Origin: Sycon ciliatum
Taxonomy: Eukaryota; Porifera; Calcarea; Leucosolenida; Sycettidae
Assembly: GCF_964019385.1 (NCBI RefSeq)
Contig: NC_088653.1
Span: forward strand, 17,301,387-17,365,386
Direction: 5' to 3'
Length of the DNA stretch: 64,000 nt
Within the stretch, counting starts at the first letter, position 1. The number at the start of each line of letters is the position of its first letter. The notes beneath the pieces were generated by a model. That model had not been told where the DNA came from, made no database searches, and saw nothing but the letters and a program-made list of their open reading frames with translations. The position numbers were made by a program, and so were the translations under genes. This document shows positions 1 through 11,550 of the stretch, one piece after another.

Positions 1-255
1 CTCCACTTCAGAACGCAATACAAAACAAGGAAACTCAAAGAAATCCAGTGGAAGCCGCGGATGATTATAATCTTCGGCGGAAAAGCGGTGCCTAGCGCCT
101 CGAGCTGATTTTTATCGAGTGGATTAAATTAATATCTCAAGTCTCCCGCTCAGCGGCCATGGTAACCACGAATTATTTTCAAATTTTCCCTCAGTGACTG
201 TGTGACCGCCTGACGTGACCGCGCCGGCCTAGCGCCTGTATGTACATTACATGTA
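1..255. repeat. Repeat-derived flank, no gene
   Basis: No coding signal is seen. The stretch from about 140 to 210 recurs nearly unchanged at 19,733-19,806, so it is a dispersed or duplicated segment. It forms the outer flank of duplication A. Confidence 0.5.
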
Positions 256-480
256 CTATGAGGGCATAATAATAGTCACGTGTGCACGTGCAGAAAAGTG
301 ACGAACGCCATCATGTATTATGGCGTTCGTCACTTTTCTGCACGTGCACACGTGACGAAACAGGAAAAGCCGCGAAAAGTCGTACACTAGCACTGTACGT
401 GTACCACGCACGAATCCGTTCAAACCGACAAAAGACTCGTGCTCGAACAAAACGCATGCAGATCAAGTCTTTCTAGTCCA
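256..480 (+). promoter_or_regulatory. Putative PC4 promoter module, copy A (inverted duplication)
   Basis: A block containing GGCGTTCGTCAC, a CACGTGCACACGTG double E-box-like motif and GAAACAGGAAAAGCCGCG lies upstream of all four PC4 copies (also near 14,840, 43,840 and 60,300). In copy A the first part is present twice in opposite orientation, so about 262-355 can fold into a long hairpin. Conservation of position suggests a promoter; that is inference. Confidence 0.5.
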
Positions 481-500
481 GGTACTCGTAGTCCTAAAAA

Positions 501-504
501 TTAA
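501..504. repeat. TTAA target-site duplication, left
   Basis: TTAA is repeated at 1,366-1,369. The paralogous empty site in copy B (about 16,050) reads AATTAAATACCG with a single TTAA. Confidence 0.9.
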
Positions 505-1365
505 AGGGGAAGTATACCCTAAAATCAAATTTTCACCAGTTGTAGTCTTCTGGGTGCTGAGTCGAATGGTCTTGGTCCGAGGAAGCTGCGACGCTCCCTT
601 CCTACTTGAATCCCAATCGAACTCGCGCACTTCCACCGAAACTGGGTGACTGCGCCCTACTAGATGGGGATTTGTATGCAAAATGTCACTAAAAGCGCCA
701 TTTCGTTCTTATAAAAGCACGGATGACCGCGATTGGCCCATATGTTGTAGTCTTTTGGACGCTGAGTCGACTGGTTTTGGTCCGAAAAGGCTGCGATGCA
801 GCGTTCCTCCTTTATTCCCAATCGAACATAGTTGAACAAGTGGTCACGTGCTCCTGGGTGCCCAAATCACCTGGTCACCGCGCCAGCAGGCGACAACTTT
901 CACACCAAGGTTCAACTCGAGTTCAACTCGAGTGACAGGACTGCACCCAAAAAAGGTCAAACAGGCTAGTAAGTTGTACCCTGCAGGCACGGTGACCAGG
1001 TGACTGGTGTACGCAGGAGCACGTGACCGCTTCTTCAACCATGTTCGATTGGGAATAAAGGAGGAACGCTGCATCGCAGCCTTTTCGGACCAAAACCAGT
1101 CGACTCAGCGTCCAAAAGACTACAACATATGGGCCAATCGCGGTCATCCGTGCTTTTATAAGAACGAAATGGCGCTTTTAGTGACATTTTGCATACAAAT
1201 CCCCATCTAGTAGGGCGCAGTCACCCAGTTTCGGTGGAAGTGCGCGAGTTCGATTGGGATTCAAGTAGGAAGGGAGCGTCGCAGCTTCCTCGGACCAAGA
1301 CCATTCGACTCAGCACCCAGAAGACTACAACTGGTGAAAATTTGATTTTAGGGTATACTTCCCCT
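505..1365. mobile_element. Kolobok/T2-like MITE with ~380-bp inverted arms
   Basis: An 861-bp fold-back element is inserted in copy A between the promoter module and the PC4 gene. Its ends, including the target site, read TTAAAGGGG and CCCCTTTAA. This fits the TTAA target and TTAAAGGRR end motif known from T2-MITEs of the Kolobok superfamily. The two arms (about 505-890 and 985-1,365) are long inverted repeats, and each arm holds two diverged copies of a roughly 200-bp block, so it grew by internal duplication. Short frames inside are hairpin shadows, and no transposase is present. piggyBac also uses TTAA, but the AGGGG end argues for Kolobok. Confidence 0.8.
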
Positions 1366-1455
1366 TTAAATACCGTGTTTTACGACTCCCTGGCAACTAC
1401 CGGTGATTGCAATTCTTATTTCTGCTCCGTTGTATCTCATTCTCTCAAAGGAACC

Positions 1456-1755
1456 ATGAGTCTCGCTTTGAGGTGTGCCCGCGCCCTGCGCCCGGCTGGG
1501 ATCCAGCTGCGCTCTCTGTCCATCAAGGACATCCACCATGGAACTGGCGACTTTCAAGGTGAACTTATTCGAGCTCAAGTCAAGAATCATAAAGGCAACG
1601 TTTATGTGGATATTCGCAGGTACTGGGTTCCGGAGGATTCCGCCGCAGATGATTTTCAGCCCACCAAGAAGGGTATCTCTCTGAATGTGGACCAGTTCGC
1701 GAATCTCGCAGCAGCCATCCCTCAAATTCGTGAGATGATCAAGGAGGAATCGTAA
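1456..1755 (+). CDS. PC4/SUB1-like ssDNA-binding coactivator, copy A
   Basis: A 99-aa protein of the PC4 (p15/SUB1) family. Family members bind single-stranded DNA and act as transcription coactivators or in DNA maintenance. The C-terminal half carries VKNHKGNVYVDIRRYW and KKGISLN, which align with the PC4 core strand (IDIREYW) and RKGISLN loop, followed by the terminal helix (QFANLAAAIPQIREMIKEES). The N-terminal 25 residues (MSLALRCARALRPAGIQLRS) are Arg-rich without acidic residues, so mitochondrial import is plausible; this is inference. The ATG at 1,456 is the first in the frame (context GAACCATGA). It is a single exon, while animal PC4 genes usually have introns, so the ancestor may have been a retrocopy. 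The frame is intact. AATAAA lies at 2,095-2,100. The Kolobok-like MITE separates the gene from its promoter module. Confidence 0.85.
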   Translation: MSLALRCARALRPAGIQLRSLSIKDIHHGTGDFQGELIRAQVKNHKGNVYVDIRRYWVPEDSAADDFQPTKKGISLNVDQFANLAAAIPQIREMIKEES

Positions 1756-2346
1756 TGTGCGATCAGGTCTAGCTCCTGCTGTGGTCATGCTTACTCTGGC
1801 AGGGAACCATGGGTAGGTGTCAGCAATGCTACACTAGCCTACAGTATCAGCTTTGATGTGCTCCACCTTTTGCGTTTCATTTATTGTAGGCTAGCGGACC
1901 CGTCGTTGTCGATCCGTTTTTCTATGATTTTCAAGTGTGTGCCTAATCTCGATATCGGCGCTATCGCTGAATCTGCTGCAATAGTGCAATACATAGCCCA
2001 TAAAGTTAGGAATAGTCCGTACGTACCTGTATGTGTACCACATGTAGATTATCGTCATTACCATCGTCATTCATTACTCCGTTGCCGTGGAAATAATAAA
2101 AGATGGAAAATGAAATTATGAAAAAAACATTCTCCAGGGGTGTCGGAATGTAATTCAGGGTGCATGTGTTCCGGTGACCGGTGGTACGGTCAGTCATCTG
2201 AGGCACACTTTACTCCTGGGGAGTGGTGGCTCCGCTCAAATTTTTTCAAAATTTAGAGCCGAAATCAATGCATTGATCTCATCCACTGGGTTCTACAGTC
2301 TACAGCCAGACGTCGCCGCACACATCCGTTTTCCACAAAATTAAAT
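1756..2346 (+). other. PC4 copy A 3' region, duplicated
   Basis: Transcribed-looking 3' flank shared with copies B, C and D, with an AATAAA signal at 2,095-2,100. No further gene is seen. The short frames here are duplicated along with the flank and show no domain. Confidence 0.6.
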
Positions 2347-3309
2347 CTGTCCCTCCAGAAACTTGCGGAGACATTTCGGAAATATCACGGAAAAAGTTGC
2401 ATGCGAGGTAAAATGCCACAAATTGTGGGGAATATTGCGGATTTTGTCAAATATTGCGGGATTATTGTGGTAAAATTGCGGAAATTGCGGCCGATTTTGG
2501 TACTTGTACTGTAGTGGTGTACGGTCTGTCCCCGGGGGATATCGCGGGAAAAATCGTAAAAAAACGCGGCATAACATGGCATAATTCGCGGTGAATTTGC
2601 GGTGAATATTATTGATATGCGGCAAGTTTGCAGTTGATATGAGGCAATTTTCAGTGAGTATGTAGTGAAATCAATCAGTTACAAGTCTCTGGTGTAAGCA
2701 CTCGTCATATTTGAGTACAAAGCCGCCACGATGAGACGTTGCTGACCAAACAGTGCACTGTCAGTGTGTGTACGTGTAGTGCAACAAAAAAGTTCAAAAA
2801 ACGGGGGGGGGGGAAATCGGGGAAAACGCGATCTTTAAAAAAACGCGGAAAAAACGCGGCCGCGGAATCGCGATTTTCCCCGGGGACAGTACGGTGTACG
2901 AGTCGTCCAGCATAAATCATGCATGACAAAACAGAACGTGTGCTGCGCTGACTGTGTTCAACTGCCCGACAGGAGCTTGCAAGACAGTTTTCCTCATATC
3001 CTCGGACAACACTCGACGCGAGCCTTATTTTGTGACTTGTCAGCCGCTGATTTGCCCAGAAACTTCTCCATTCTGGTGTCGATCTCACAGGTAAACTACT
3101 GACAAGCTTGAAGAACTAAACAACATCGAAGAAAGACTCGAATATCGCGGTTGCTTTTCGAAATATCGCGGTGCTTTTCAAGTACATGTATCAAGGACAG
3201 TTTTCTATAATAACGCGGATGATTTTTCAAATATCTTGGATATCCCGGACTTTTGTTCAAATCGCGGAAAACAACGCGGCCGCGGAATCGCAAGTTCCTG
3301 GAGGGACAG
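2347..3309. mobile_element. CTGTCCC-family TIR element, outer, copy A
   Basis: A non-autonomous DNA element of about 963 bp with ends CTGTCCCTCCAGAAACTTGCG and its inverse CGCAAGTTCCTGGAGGGACAG. The subterminal DNA is packed with GCGGAA/TCGCGG words, typical of transposase-binding arrays. It contains the related inner element at 2,526-2,889. Copies sit at the same site in B (17,028-17,975) and C (46,025-46,987), but D lacks it. No clear target duplication is visible for the outer element. Confidence 0.65.
2526..2889. mobile_element. CTGTCCCC-family TIR element, inner, copy A (TSD TACGGT)
   Basis: A 364-bp element with ends CTGTCCCCGGGG and CCCCGGGGACAG is flanked by a perfect 6-bp duplication, TACGGT (2,520-2,525 and 2,890-2,895). 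It is nested inside the outer element. The same insertion is present in copies B (17,207-17,558) and C (46,204-46,567), so it predates those duplications. Superfamily unassigned: 6-bp duplications occur in Dada and in some hAT groups. Confidence 0.75.
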
Positions 3310-3392
3310 AGTCAAAAAGATATCCGGATAGGCGAGGGAACCAGATACCCGAGCACCGGTTTTGTTGGATGCATCACGTACGCTGTAAATCT

Positions 3393-3455
<63 letters not shown>

Positions 3456-3494
3456 GGATGACAAGGGATCCGGATAAGCGAGGTCTGACTGTAC
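3310..3494 (-). mobile_element. Remnant with ATCCGGATAAGCGAGG-type iterons
   Basis: Iterated ATCCGGATA and CGAGG(G/T) words with the end GATAAGCGAGGTCTGACTG resemble Tigger/pogo-type termini. Only one end can be seen. Shared by all four duplicates (near 18,000; 47,000; 61,440). In copies A and C the middle is replaced by an expanded CT run; B and D keep a short CTATTTCTTCCGG stretch. Confidence 0.4.
3396..3452. repeat. (CT)n microsatellite
   Basis: About 57 bp of CT. The homologous run in copy C (47,074-47,216) is about 143 bp, and copies B and D lack a run. Confidence 0.95.
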
Positions 3495-3496
3495 TA

Positions 3497-3894
3497 CAGT
3501 CCATTCATAAAAAGATGGGCTCTGGCTCTGGCGAGCTCCCGTATTTGGCGGTTTTTCGTGATTTCATCGTACACAGTGCAGTGCTGCGAACTTTGAAATT
3601 TGAAAAAGGGTCCAAAAAGGGTGCCTGAACTGGGGTTCGAACCGCAGAATGCACTGTTGCCAGGCGGGGTCAAACGGCCTGGATTTTGATGGTTTTCCCA
3701 ATTCTGTGCTTTTGGGGCAAAACCTGGCCGAAATCCTATTCTTGCTATGGCTTGCTTTTTGGGCAAAAAAACTTCAGAAACATAATTGGAAGAGGATTCC
3801 ATAGGGGATTGCCAAAAAAAAGTCTAAAAAAACTCACAAAGTTTGACCCATTTATGGCCAAAAGCTAGAAGTTCATTTTTTTCTGAATGGACTG
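3497..3894. mobile_element. Tc1/mariner-type MITE with tRNA-like module, copy A
   Basis: A 398-bp element with ends CAGTCCATTCA and TGAATGGACTG, flanked by TA. Copy B gives the empty site (GACTGTACTAGGGG, about 18,331). The minus strand at about 3,624-3,690 holds a tRNA-like segment with the B-box word GGTTCGAACCC followed by a short T run. Also present in copy C at 47,261-47,658. Confidence 0.8.
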
Positions 3895-4520
3895 TAGGGG
3901 ACCTGCCCTGTGCCGCACTGCCGTTGACTGGCTTACAAAGTTACAATGTATGTTCGTCGGAAATCCATCCTTTGTTGTTGGTTTTTATTTTACTTCGCAC
4001 ATTCAACCAGGATAACTACTGTATTCTACCCGTGCGCACACCCCTCAAAAACACTACAGACAGTCGCAGTACTCGTACCCTGGCCCTGTTACGGGCCTGT
4101 ATCTAACCAGGCGAAGCGCCAGCACCGAAAAAGACCCCTAAAAGTTTTAAGGGTGTCTACCAGGCCTACTCCCTGGTGTCTACTACTGTATTCTACCCAG
4201 GTATACAACATGTCCCCCCACCCCTTGTAACATGCTGTCAAAATCGGAAAACATGTACGATTCTACCCGGCCGTGCGCACCCCTAAAAAAAGTTGCACTT
4301 TTATTTTCCAAATCCGACACCATGCACCAGGCCGGCCCGGGAAATTTCAAACTCAGCTCAATCTCGCCAAAAAGAGACTACTGTAATTTCACAAATTTTC
4401 GGTGTACTTTTATTTTCGGTACTTTCGGTGCGTCTGTTTCATACCTAAAATTTCAATACACCGAACAAACACTAACACCAAGAGTAGATAAACAAGAGTG
4501 TGCAACTCGCGGATGGGTTG
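3895..4520. other. Duplicated spacer shared with copy C
   Basis: Nearly identical to about 47,659-48,290. It holds no recognisable gene; the short frames (for example 3,946-4,230) are duplicated with it and carry no domain. Confidence 0.5.
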
Positions 4521-4723
4521 GCCCACGGCGGAATTTTTTGTTGACGTAATCTTTTCGACGACGCACGCGCTGCGAGCCTTTTGGAGAGTTTTCCCTCGTG
4601 CACTTGGCAGGGCTTTACACTACATGGTCGGTGCCCAGCACGTGCTCTCACACTGCTCTGCGCTGCGGCAAAGCCGCGTTTCTCTGAAAAAAGGTGACGT
4701 AAACAAAAAATTCCGCCGTGGGC
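4521..4723. mobile_element. 203-bp TIR element (GCCCACGGCGG ends)
   Basis: Ends GCCCACGGCGGAATTTTTTG and CAAAAAATTCCGCCGTGGGC are perfect inverses. The middle holds no gene. Target duplication is not clear. It interrupts the outer edge of the long inverted repeat that starts at 4,762. Confidence 0.65.
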
Positions 4724-4761
4724 GCGGGGTATCTGCAGATTGTGCATGTGCAGGAGAGATC

Positions 4762-5483
4762 CGAGGTATATTATGGCACCGCAGGCCGCGCACCTGAGGG
4801 CCTTTCTGGAAGCCTTACTCGATCGGATAGAGCGAAACTGAGCACCCTGGGATGCGAGCAGTTTTTAGTACTCCCGGGTCCAAAATCTCACCACCAGGCC
4901 GGGCTGATCAAAACGTCTGCCGGGTCTGCAGCCTACAAACGTGGATCTGCCAACACTGTGCTGTCGACGACATGTCCCACAAGGCACCTTGCGTGAAAGC
5001 AAGGAACGCTTTTTTTTAGAAAGGAAGCTTCTTCTACAAAATTTAAAAAAAATTTAAAATTATTCCTTCTGAAAATATCATCGCGCTCTTGACCTCGAAG
5101 CTGACTGCTGAATGCGATTAGGAAAGAAGATTCCTGAAGATGCACCAGACTGATTCTGGCAAGCCGTCTGTCGTCTGGATATGCACTGTTGTTCGTTATG
5201 GTCAGCAATCTTCTTCGTTCGTCCTTTCGTTTTCCTGACCACGATGATGACAAGCAGCTCTCATGCTCAGGTTAGTGCTACTTGTATGTCTGGGCACACA
5301 ACACATCTGAGATGCACCCACTGGCGTTATCGAACTGAAGAATGCAGCAAGGGTTCCTCGGATTCTCTTGATTTCGGAACAAATTTCCTTCACTTTCACC
5401 CTCTCAGTCTCTTCCCCATGTGCCCTCCATGCATGCACAATGGAGCTTGCATTTCAAATGTTTTTTTTTACTTTGGCAGTGCT
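4762..5483 (+). repeat. 0.72-kb long inverted repeat, left copy
   Basis: This segment recurs in reverse complement at 11,551-12,278 with only scattered differences. The pair encloses about 6.1 kb. Open frames in it (4,718-4,996 and 5,181-5,507) are mirrored in the other copy but match no known domain. Confidence 0.8.
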
Positions 5484-6663
5484 TTCGATAACGTTAGGAC
5501 AGTCTAAGTTAAGTGTTCTTCTCTTCAGGCTTATTGGGCCTGTAAAAATTCTAAAAAATAGCTTCCAAAATGTAATGCTAAACGCAGGTCCCTATGATTA
5601 TGAATACGGTTCTGCTGGGCAATGATGTTTGCACCAATCTACACTCTATGCTGTCACAGCACCCACAACTGATCCTCTCTCTCTCTCTCTGATCACTATT
5701 TGATAAAGCTAATCTTTAAATCGCTGTTGCACAGGATCTCAGGTGCGAAGAAGCGATGAATCGATACATGGCATTGTGAATAAAAGAAGAACAAATAATA
5801 TTATTCACAGTGCACGTGAGATTCGGTTAGAAAGACTGCGCTTCCGCGTTCGTACTTGTAAGAACGCCACACGTACACCCGGGGATCATGATAAAGAAAA
5901 TATGTCGTGAAAATGACTGAAAAAAATAAAAATATTTTTCTGTATTTGTGCGGAAAATCACTCCTTGTTCGCACTACAGAATTTGGGCAAATGGTACAGA
6001 AAATCGAAGAGGATCAATCAGCTGTGTAGAAGCATTGCAAGTGTAAGCTGAGCGATGAATAGTCTTGTACCAAAGTGAGTGCATGCCGTACCACGACAAC
6101 ATGTACATGTAGCACAAAAAATAATGTCGTGAGTGCAAGTCACACATGTTTTACACTACCAAATGCAGCCTGCGACATGCATGTGCGTGTCAAAAAACGT
6201 TATAGTGCAAGTATGCATGCAATGTACACGGCAGTACGCAAAACACTGCAAGATACGGAAAATCAGAAGTCTGAGTACGCAAAACAGACTCAATTGGTGG
6301 GCAGCTCTGTACTGGCCTGTACGGAGGGAGTGAATCTCAATGTGTGCAATGCATGGACTTCGGCCGACAGTGAAAACTATGCAAGTCGTGTAGGTTTGCA
6401 GGATGAACGTGAGTCCTTTTAGACAAGCGCCTTAGTGAAGTAGTCCACCGAAAGAAGAGTACTTGACACTGCAAAGTGGAGTCTGCGCATACAACAGTGA
6501 GGGGGTAAAATTAGCTATGACTGATTCTGCATGTGTGTCACATTACACTAGCAGATAGGCACACGTGTTGTTCCAAAAAGATGCTTACGTCAGTGTCTGA
6601 ATATGTCATGTACCAGGTAATATTGTTGCCAGGATCTCACGGTGAGAGTCAGACTTGGATATG
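5484..6663. other. No recognised gene
   Basis: The interval includes a short CT run at about 5,676 and a 115-codon frame at 6,075-6,422 with no domain, low complexity and many Cys/Thr. I see no promoter, RNA or mobile-element boundary. Confidence 0.4.
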
Positions 6664-6671
6664 GTATCAAT

Positions 6672-7127
6672 TAGGGGTGAAACGATTACACTTTTCAACT
6701 ATCGGTTAACCTACCCTTGTATCGATTCGATTATCGATTATGATTATTGATTACTGCGTCCTAGAAATTGTCGCGCCAGACCAGCACAAAGCATGCCGTG
6801 TTGAAATATACACATATACATGTACATACACACGTGCAGATAGACCGCGTACTCTACGCAATGCAGTGGCACATCACGTGCAGGTGCAGACAGTCAGTTT
6901 TTAATTTTTTAATTTTTTCACAGCCCTACTGGAAAACATATGGACAACAAAAAGAAACGAGGAAAAGGACAAAGTACAGTATCTAGTAGTGCTGTACATG
7001 ACATCTTTTGATTCTTGCAGACGTTTCTTTTTTTTAGAATCGCGTAATCGAAACAGACAGCGTAATCGAAATCGTTTCCTTGTTATGATCGATTAGACGG
7101 ATAACCGATATAATCGTTTCAGCCCTA
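6672..7127. mobile_element. hAT-like MITE (TSD GTATCAAT)
   Basis: A 456-bp element starting TAGGGGTGAAACGATTA and ending TAATCGTTTCAGCCCTA, flanked by the perfect 8-bp duplication GTATCAAT (6,664-6,671 and 7,128-7,135). The GAAACGATTA ends and 8-bp duplication are hAT-like. It has no transposase, so it is non-autonomous. Confidence 0.85.
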
Positions 7128-7135
7128 GTATCAAT

Positions 7136-7532
7136 AGATTATCAATATCATACATCACCACCCAAATTATAATAGCCGAAGGGCCCGTTTGTGTGGTGGT
7201 GTATGATTTCGTGAGCAAGATGAAGTGGCTACAGATGTGTTTTATATAACACCCTAAGAAAAGATCATCAATACTGGGGAAAGTGATTCTGGTAGCATGT
7301 TGTATCCAGTGTGGCATGACAGAGACTCCCTCGATTTAGGCTAAGGCCTGTGGAGAATCCATGAATCAATGAATACAATACATACAGGCATCGCAACCTT
7401 CGGATTATATGCACTTTTGCTTGCCTCCTGGAGTGTGGTTGTACCTTGGTTCAGTAGACTTTGTTTTTCGAATTCGTTTCTATAACATTAGGTTTCTTTC
7501 TGTTGCTGCTATGTCTTTTCATGTGTTTTACA
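7136..7532. other. No recognised gene
   Basis: Nothing is recognised until a polypyrimidine tract and TTTTACAG acceptor-like site just before 7,533. Confidence 0.3.
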
Positions 7533-7935
7533 GGATTGCCATCTGTTCATGAATACCACTCTGAGGCACTCTCACGAGCGAAGGTGTTTGAGAATCCATG
7601 TCGGAATGATGGTCGTGTTGGCCTAAAGGTGCATTACATTGCCGATGCTCGCCACCTCCACCCTGGAACATGTTCAATTTCTGTTTCTCGTATGGAAGGA
7701 CCGAACAGGTTGTTTTCCTGCCTCAGTGGACCACTCAAGACTGAACAGCACTGATGGAAGAAGATTTGCCGTGAATCTCATTCACATAATCAGCCTGTTT
7801 AATTGCTGTACTGAGGTGACTGCTTCATACCAATGACCATGCAGCATTAATTTTTGCATAGTACTTTAGTGCCCCTAAAATTGGAGAATATCGAATTTCT
7901 CTGCTAGCATTGTGATTCTTTTGTGAATAAACAGC
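7533..7935 (+). CDS. Possible terminal exon of an unknown host gene (weak)
   Basis: An acceptor-like tract (TTTCATGTGTTTTACAG) precedes an open frame running to a stop near 7,754. A GAATAAAC polyadenylation-type signal follows at about 7,925. The translated stretch (GLPSVHEYHSEALSRAK...) matches no family I know. It could be noncoding. Confidence 0.25.
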
Positions 7936-10900
7936 ACTACTCTTTTTGAGTAGCATAGCAATGACAGAGTTGGTTTGATGTATGACAAAAATGGAGCTGC
8001 TTTTTAAACCTGTACTGTATAATCAGTACCGCCGGAAGCAGTTTTTGATCGGTCTGGTAGTTTCATGGCCTTTTATACTTTGTGTGTGATATGGCGGGTA
8101 CACACGTCCTCCACAGCAGGAAACATTTGTTGGTGGCCAACAAGTTGGTCCGGTGATAACCCGACCAACCAGACCGGTTCCGGTGGGCCTGATAATTGTG
8201 GGGTTCATGAGCAGCTCAAGTACTTAGCATGGTTTTGGACATGTCCTCAGTTGAAACCGACTTCACCCAAGCGTTCTCTGAGGGGACCGAGGTCTAATCT
8301 ATCAGTTCATGTATTCTGTGAAGTGACATGACCATTCGTGGGGACCTTGCTCATAACTGCAAAAGTCCTTATCTGATTTTTCCGCATCAATTGAACGTTG
8401 TACATGTGCATGTAGTGAAAGCCACATGCAAAAGGCTGTTCCATGGCACCATGCCACCAAGCTCTGGGTTCATTGGCTGAAAATATTCTTCGGCACAGTA
8501 AAGTCGTGCGCCCAAGAGCGTGGAAGCCTAGAACATCCAGCCTGGAATACTAAGAACACCACAGCCCAAATTTAAGAATTGTGGTGCTGGGTTTGTGCTG
8601 TTGTAAAACACGGGGATTGTTATTGATTGTCATGTTGTACATGTATTTGAGCTTTACCACTACATACACGTCTGTCTATACACAATACTCAATCTGCGGA
8701 CAGCATGCTGTTTCGCTCATCAACGCAGCACAGAGAAAATGAGGCAGATGAATGTCCTGCTAGAGAGCATCGAATATAGGTATAGAATCATGCCTTGCAG
8801 ATCTCGTTACGGCCCCTTCGATGCATGCATGTTTGAACATTAGATGGCTGTGTAGCTTCAGTTATCTCAGAATATTTATTTATCCAGCAGCAACAACGTT
8901 GGGCACCGATTAACTGACACACAACTATTCACTATAATGAGTATGCGTTGGAACACTTTACCCCGAGTCATACTATAGCAGTGAATGCCATGCATGGGTT
9001 TACCTCACAAACTGAATTTCATAATTTGACATCCAAATCACAGAAGAGTGAGTGGTGCTCCAAACTCACTCTATGTCCTGCGAGCTCCAGTAGAATACTT
9101 TAATAGAATACTTCTTATAGCACGTTCTTAGAAACAAATCGTATAGGTTTGAGGCGGTCAACCCATAAATTTGTGATTTCACAGCCATAGATGTTACCAG
9201 TCAGATCACTGTATACAGTAGGTATGCAGAAGAAAATACTAGTAACTCTTTGTGGAAGAGCTGTGCCAAAATGTGTACAGTACAGTAAATTAATAAAAAG
9301 TGAGAAAAGCAGTGACAAGGCTGTGCATGATGCAGATCCACCAGTAAGTACAGTGTACCAGTGAAACTGTTGGTGTAGTACCGGTATACCACTATAATGA
9401 TGGCATGGCCCATGCCACTACAATCTATTTGCAGTGGGCCGCAGTAGGCCAGTGCAACAGAAAGCAATTCAGTAGCTGTGTGCAATGTGAACATCTATGA
9501 CATGCAAGTAAACTGCCATACAGCACAATCGATTACTCTCAGCCCACATAAGTATAATGTAGGCCAATCAGTAGTATAGATACATAGAGCACACTCTGCA
9601 TCATACATAGTCAGCACCAAATCTATATTGTCGATGTACTTTGCAATGATGAAATGATGGCAAGCGTGCTTGATTCATCATAATACTGCCTTGAACTTGG
9701 TTGGAAGTTAGTTGTAAGTTCAGTGGTCGAGGTAAGCAGAGCTGCTCCAGCTTTCAGAATCCTGCATGAAAAAGGCAGAAAGCAAACCATTGCCTTTGGG
9801 TTATCCGTCATAATAATAATAATAATAAATGTAGGTATAATAGTAGCAAGCTGACGTAAAGAGCCTGTCTTTCAATCCAATAATTCTATCCACTGCATGG
9901 ACAGACCTGGTGCTTCATTCACCTCTGTTTCTTGCTTTCTCAGAAAACCTACTTCCTCCTGCCATCTAGCTCATGACATACATTCTCTTTACGCCTTTTC
10001 AGCCGTGGTCGACTTTCGCCCCTCCTGTTTGATTGGCAATTGCAGTCAACCTGGGGAATACTGACCCTCGATTGTGAATGAAAAAAGTGTCGCTATTGGT
10101 GTATTGTTGTTACTCGTGAGGTTGGAAGTATGCAATCAAATGGTCACTAGATCTGAAGATTGTTATTTGCGAGTTGTTTTGTAAACCCGAGGTACATTAT
10201 TCACAAGTTGGATTGTACATGCTATGGGATGTAGAATAACTAACCAAACAAGAATGGTGTAACAATGATTGAGTCCATTTCCAATCGGATGAACCTAGAG
10301 CGCATGATCCATTCCAGAAAGGCGACTTCAGTGAGTCTTGAATTGTCAGCAGCATCATACTTCCATTGAGCTTTTTTTCTTTTTCGAAACGACCCTCTCT
10401 TTTCAATTCGAACGAAGGTCAACATACGATTACGGCAGGCATCCATGCACTGATCTTCACTGTATACATGTGCATGTATACTGTACTGTAGTCTGTTCAG
10501 TCAACTAGTCGTGTTCCACTTGGCTTCCATAGGTGCAACTTGGCTTACGGTAAGTGTCACTACAAGCGCATAGTAGCCCCCCCCCCCCCCCCGGGAGTGC
10601 GTGTGAACAGGAACTGTGAACTGGTAAAAGAATTATTCGACACCTTCGTTCGTTTCGATGGAGAAGGTTCATTTGGCAAATTGAGGCCTTCGTTTCACCC
10701 CTAGCCCCAGGAGCGAAATTTTCACTCCTTGGCTGCCTGTTTGAGCCGTCCTTGTGGAGGGGTTGATTTATGCATGCCCGCATATAGACCTTATTCGATA
10801 AACGTCACGATCACGTGAACCGGGGACCAGGGAGCGGCAAGAGACCTGCACTCAGTGCACAGAGGACTCGTCGTGGGAACATAGGAACAGAAAAATACCG

Positions 10901-11550
10901 GTATTTTACTACTCCCTTGTACGAACTGGGCCTTTCTTGCCACTTGCTTCACGTACGCGTGCCCCAGCTTACGACAAATCCCTGGAGGCGAGTCCAAAAA
11001 TCACGTATCTACATATACAATGTAACCGTAACTCTACCAATGTTGCGGACGATGACCCCCCCCCCCCCGGCATACAGAAAGTTGCTATGTCCTGGCCCTC
11101 ATACAGCATTGCGGAGGCACTGAATCACTTCTGCAAACAGGACTAGCCGAAAGTGGCACAACAAATTTCTATTTCCAGAAAAGCGGCGTTCCAGCCGAGT
11201 TTATCTTCTAATTAAATGGTTTTCTCGGTTGGGATTTCATACCTGACAACCATCCCGACATCGAGGGCGGTAATAGGCACCCAAAAGAGCATTAGTTCCA
11301 TGCCTCACCGCGAGGTATATTTGTATACATTTTCATGCCTAGGTATGTCATTCCATTTCAGGTTTGCAAAGGTCGGCAGGTATGGGATTTGTAGAGTGAC
11401 CAGTTCTGACTATTGCCACCTGCTGCGCAGAAGTGTCATTCCTACATCCTGGCTGCAAACATACCTCCCCCCCCCCCCCCCCCCCCCCACACACACACCA
11501 CCACCAACAATGTTGGATCCTATTTACAGGACCTCACTCTATATGAAAGT
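7936..11550. other. Long stretch without a recognised gene
   Basis: Contains an AAT run near 9,811-9,830, poly-C tracts near 10,577 and 11,470, and a short AATACCGGTATT hairpin near 10,893 that recurs near 62,950. Frames of 60-110 codons occur on both strands without domains, codon bias or splice context that I can support. Confidence 0.4.

Noticed and set aside
6075-6422. A 115-codon Cys/Thr-rich host gene
   Set aside because: No splice context, no domain, and composition like the surrounding noncoding DNA.
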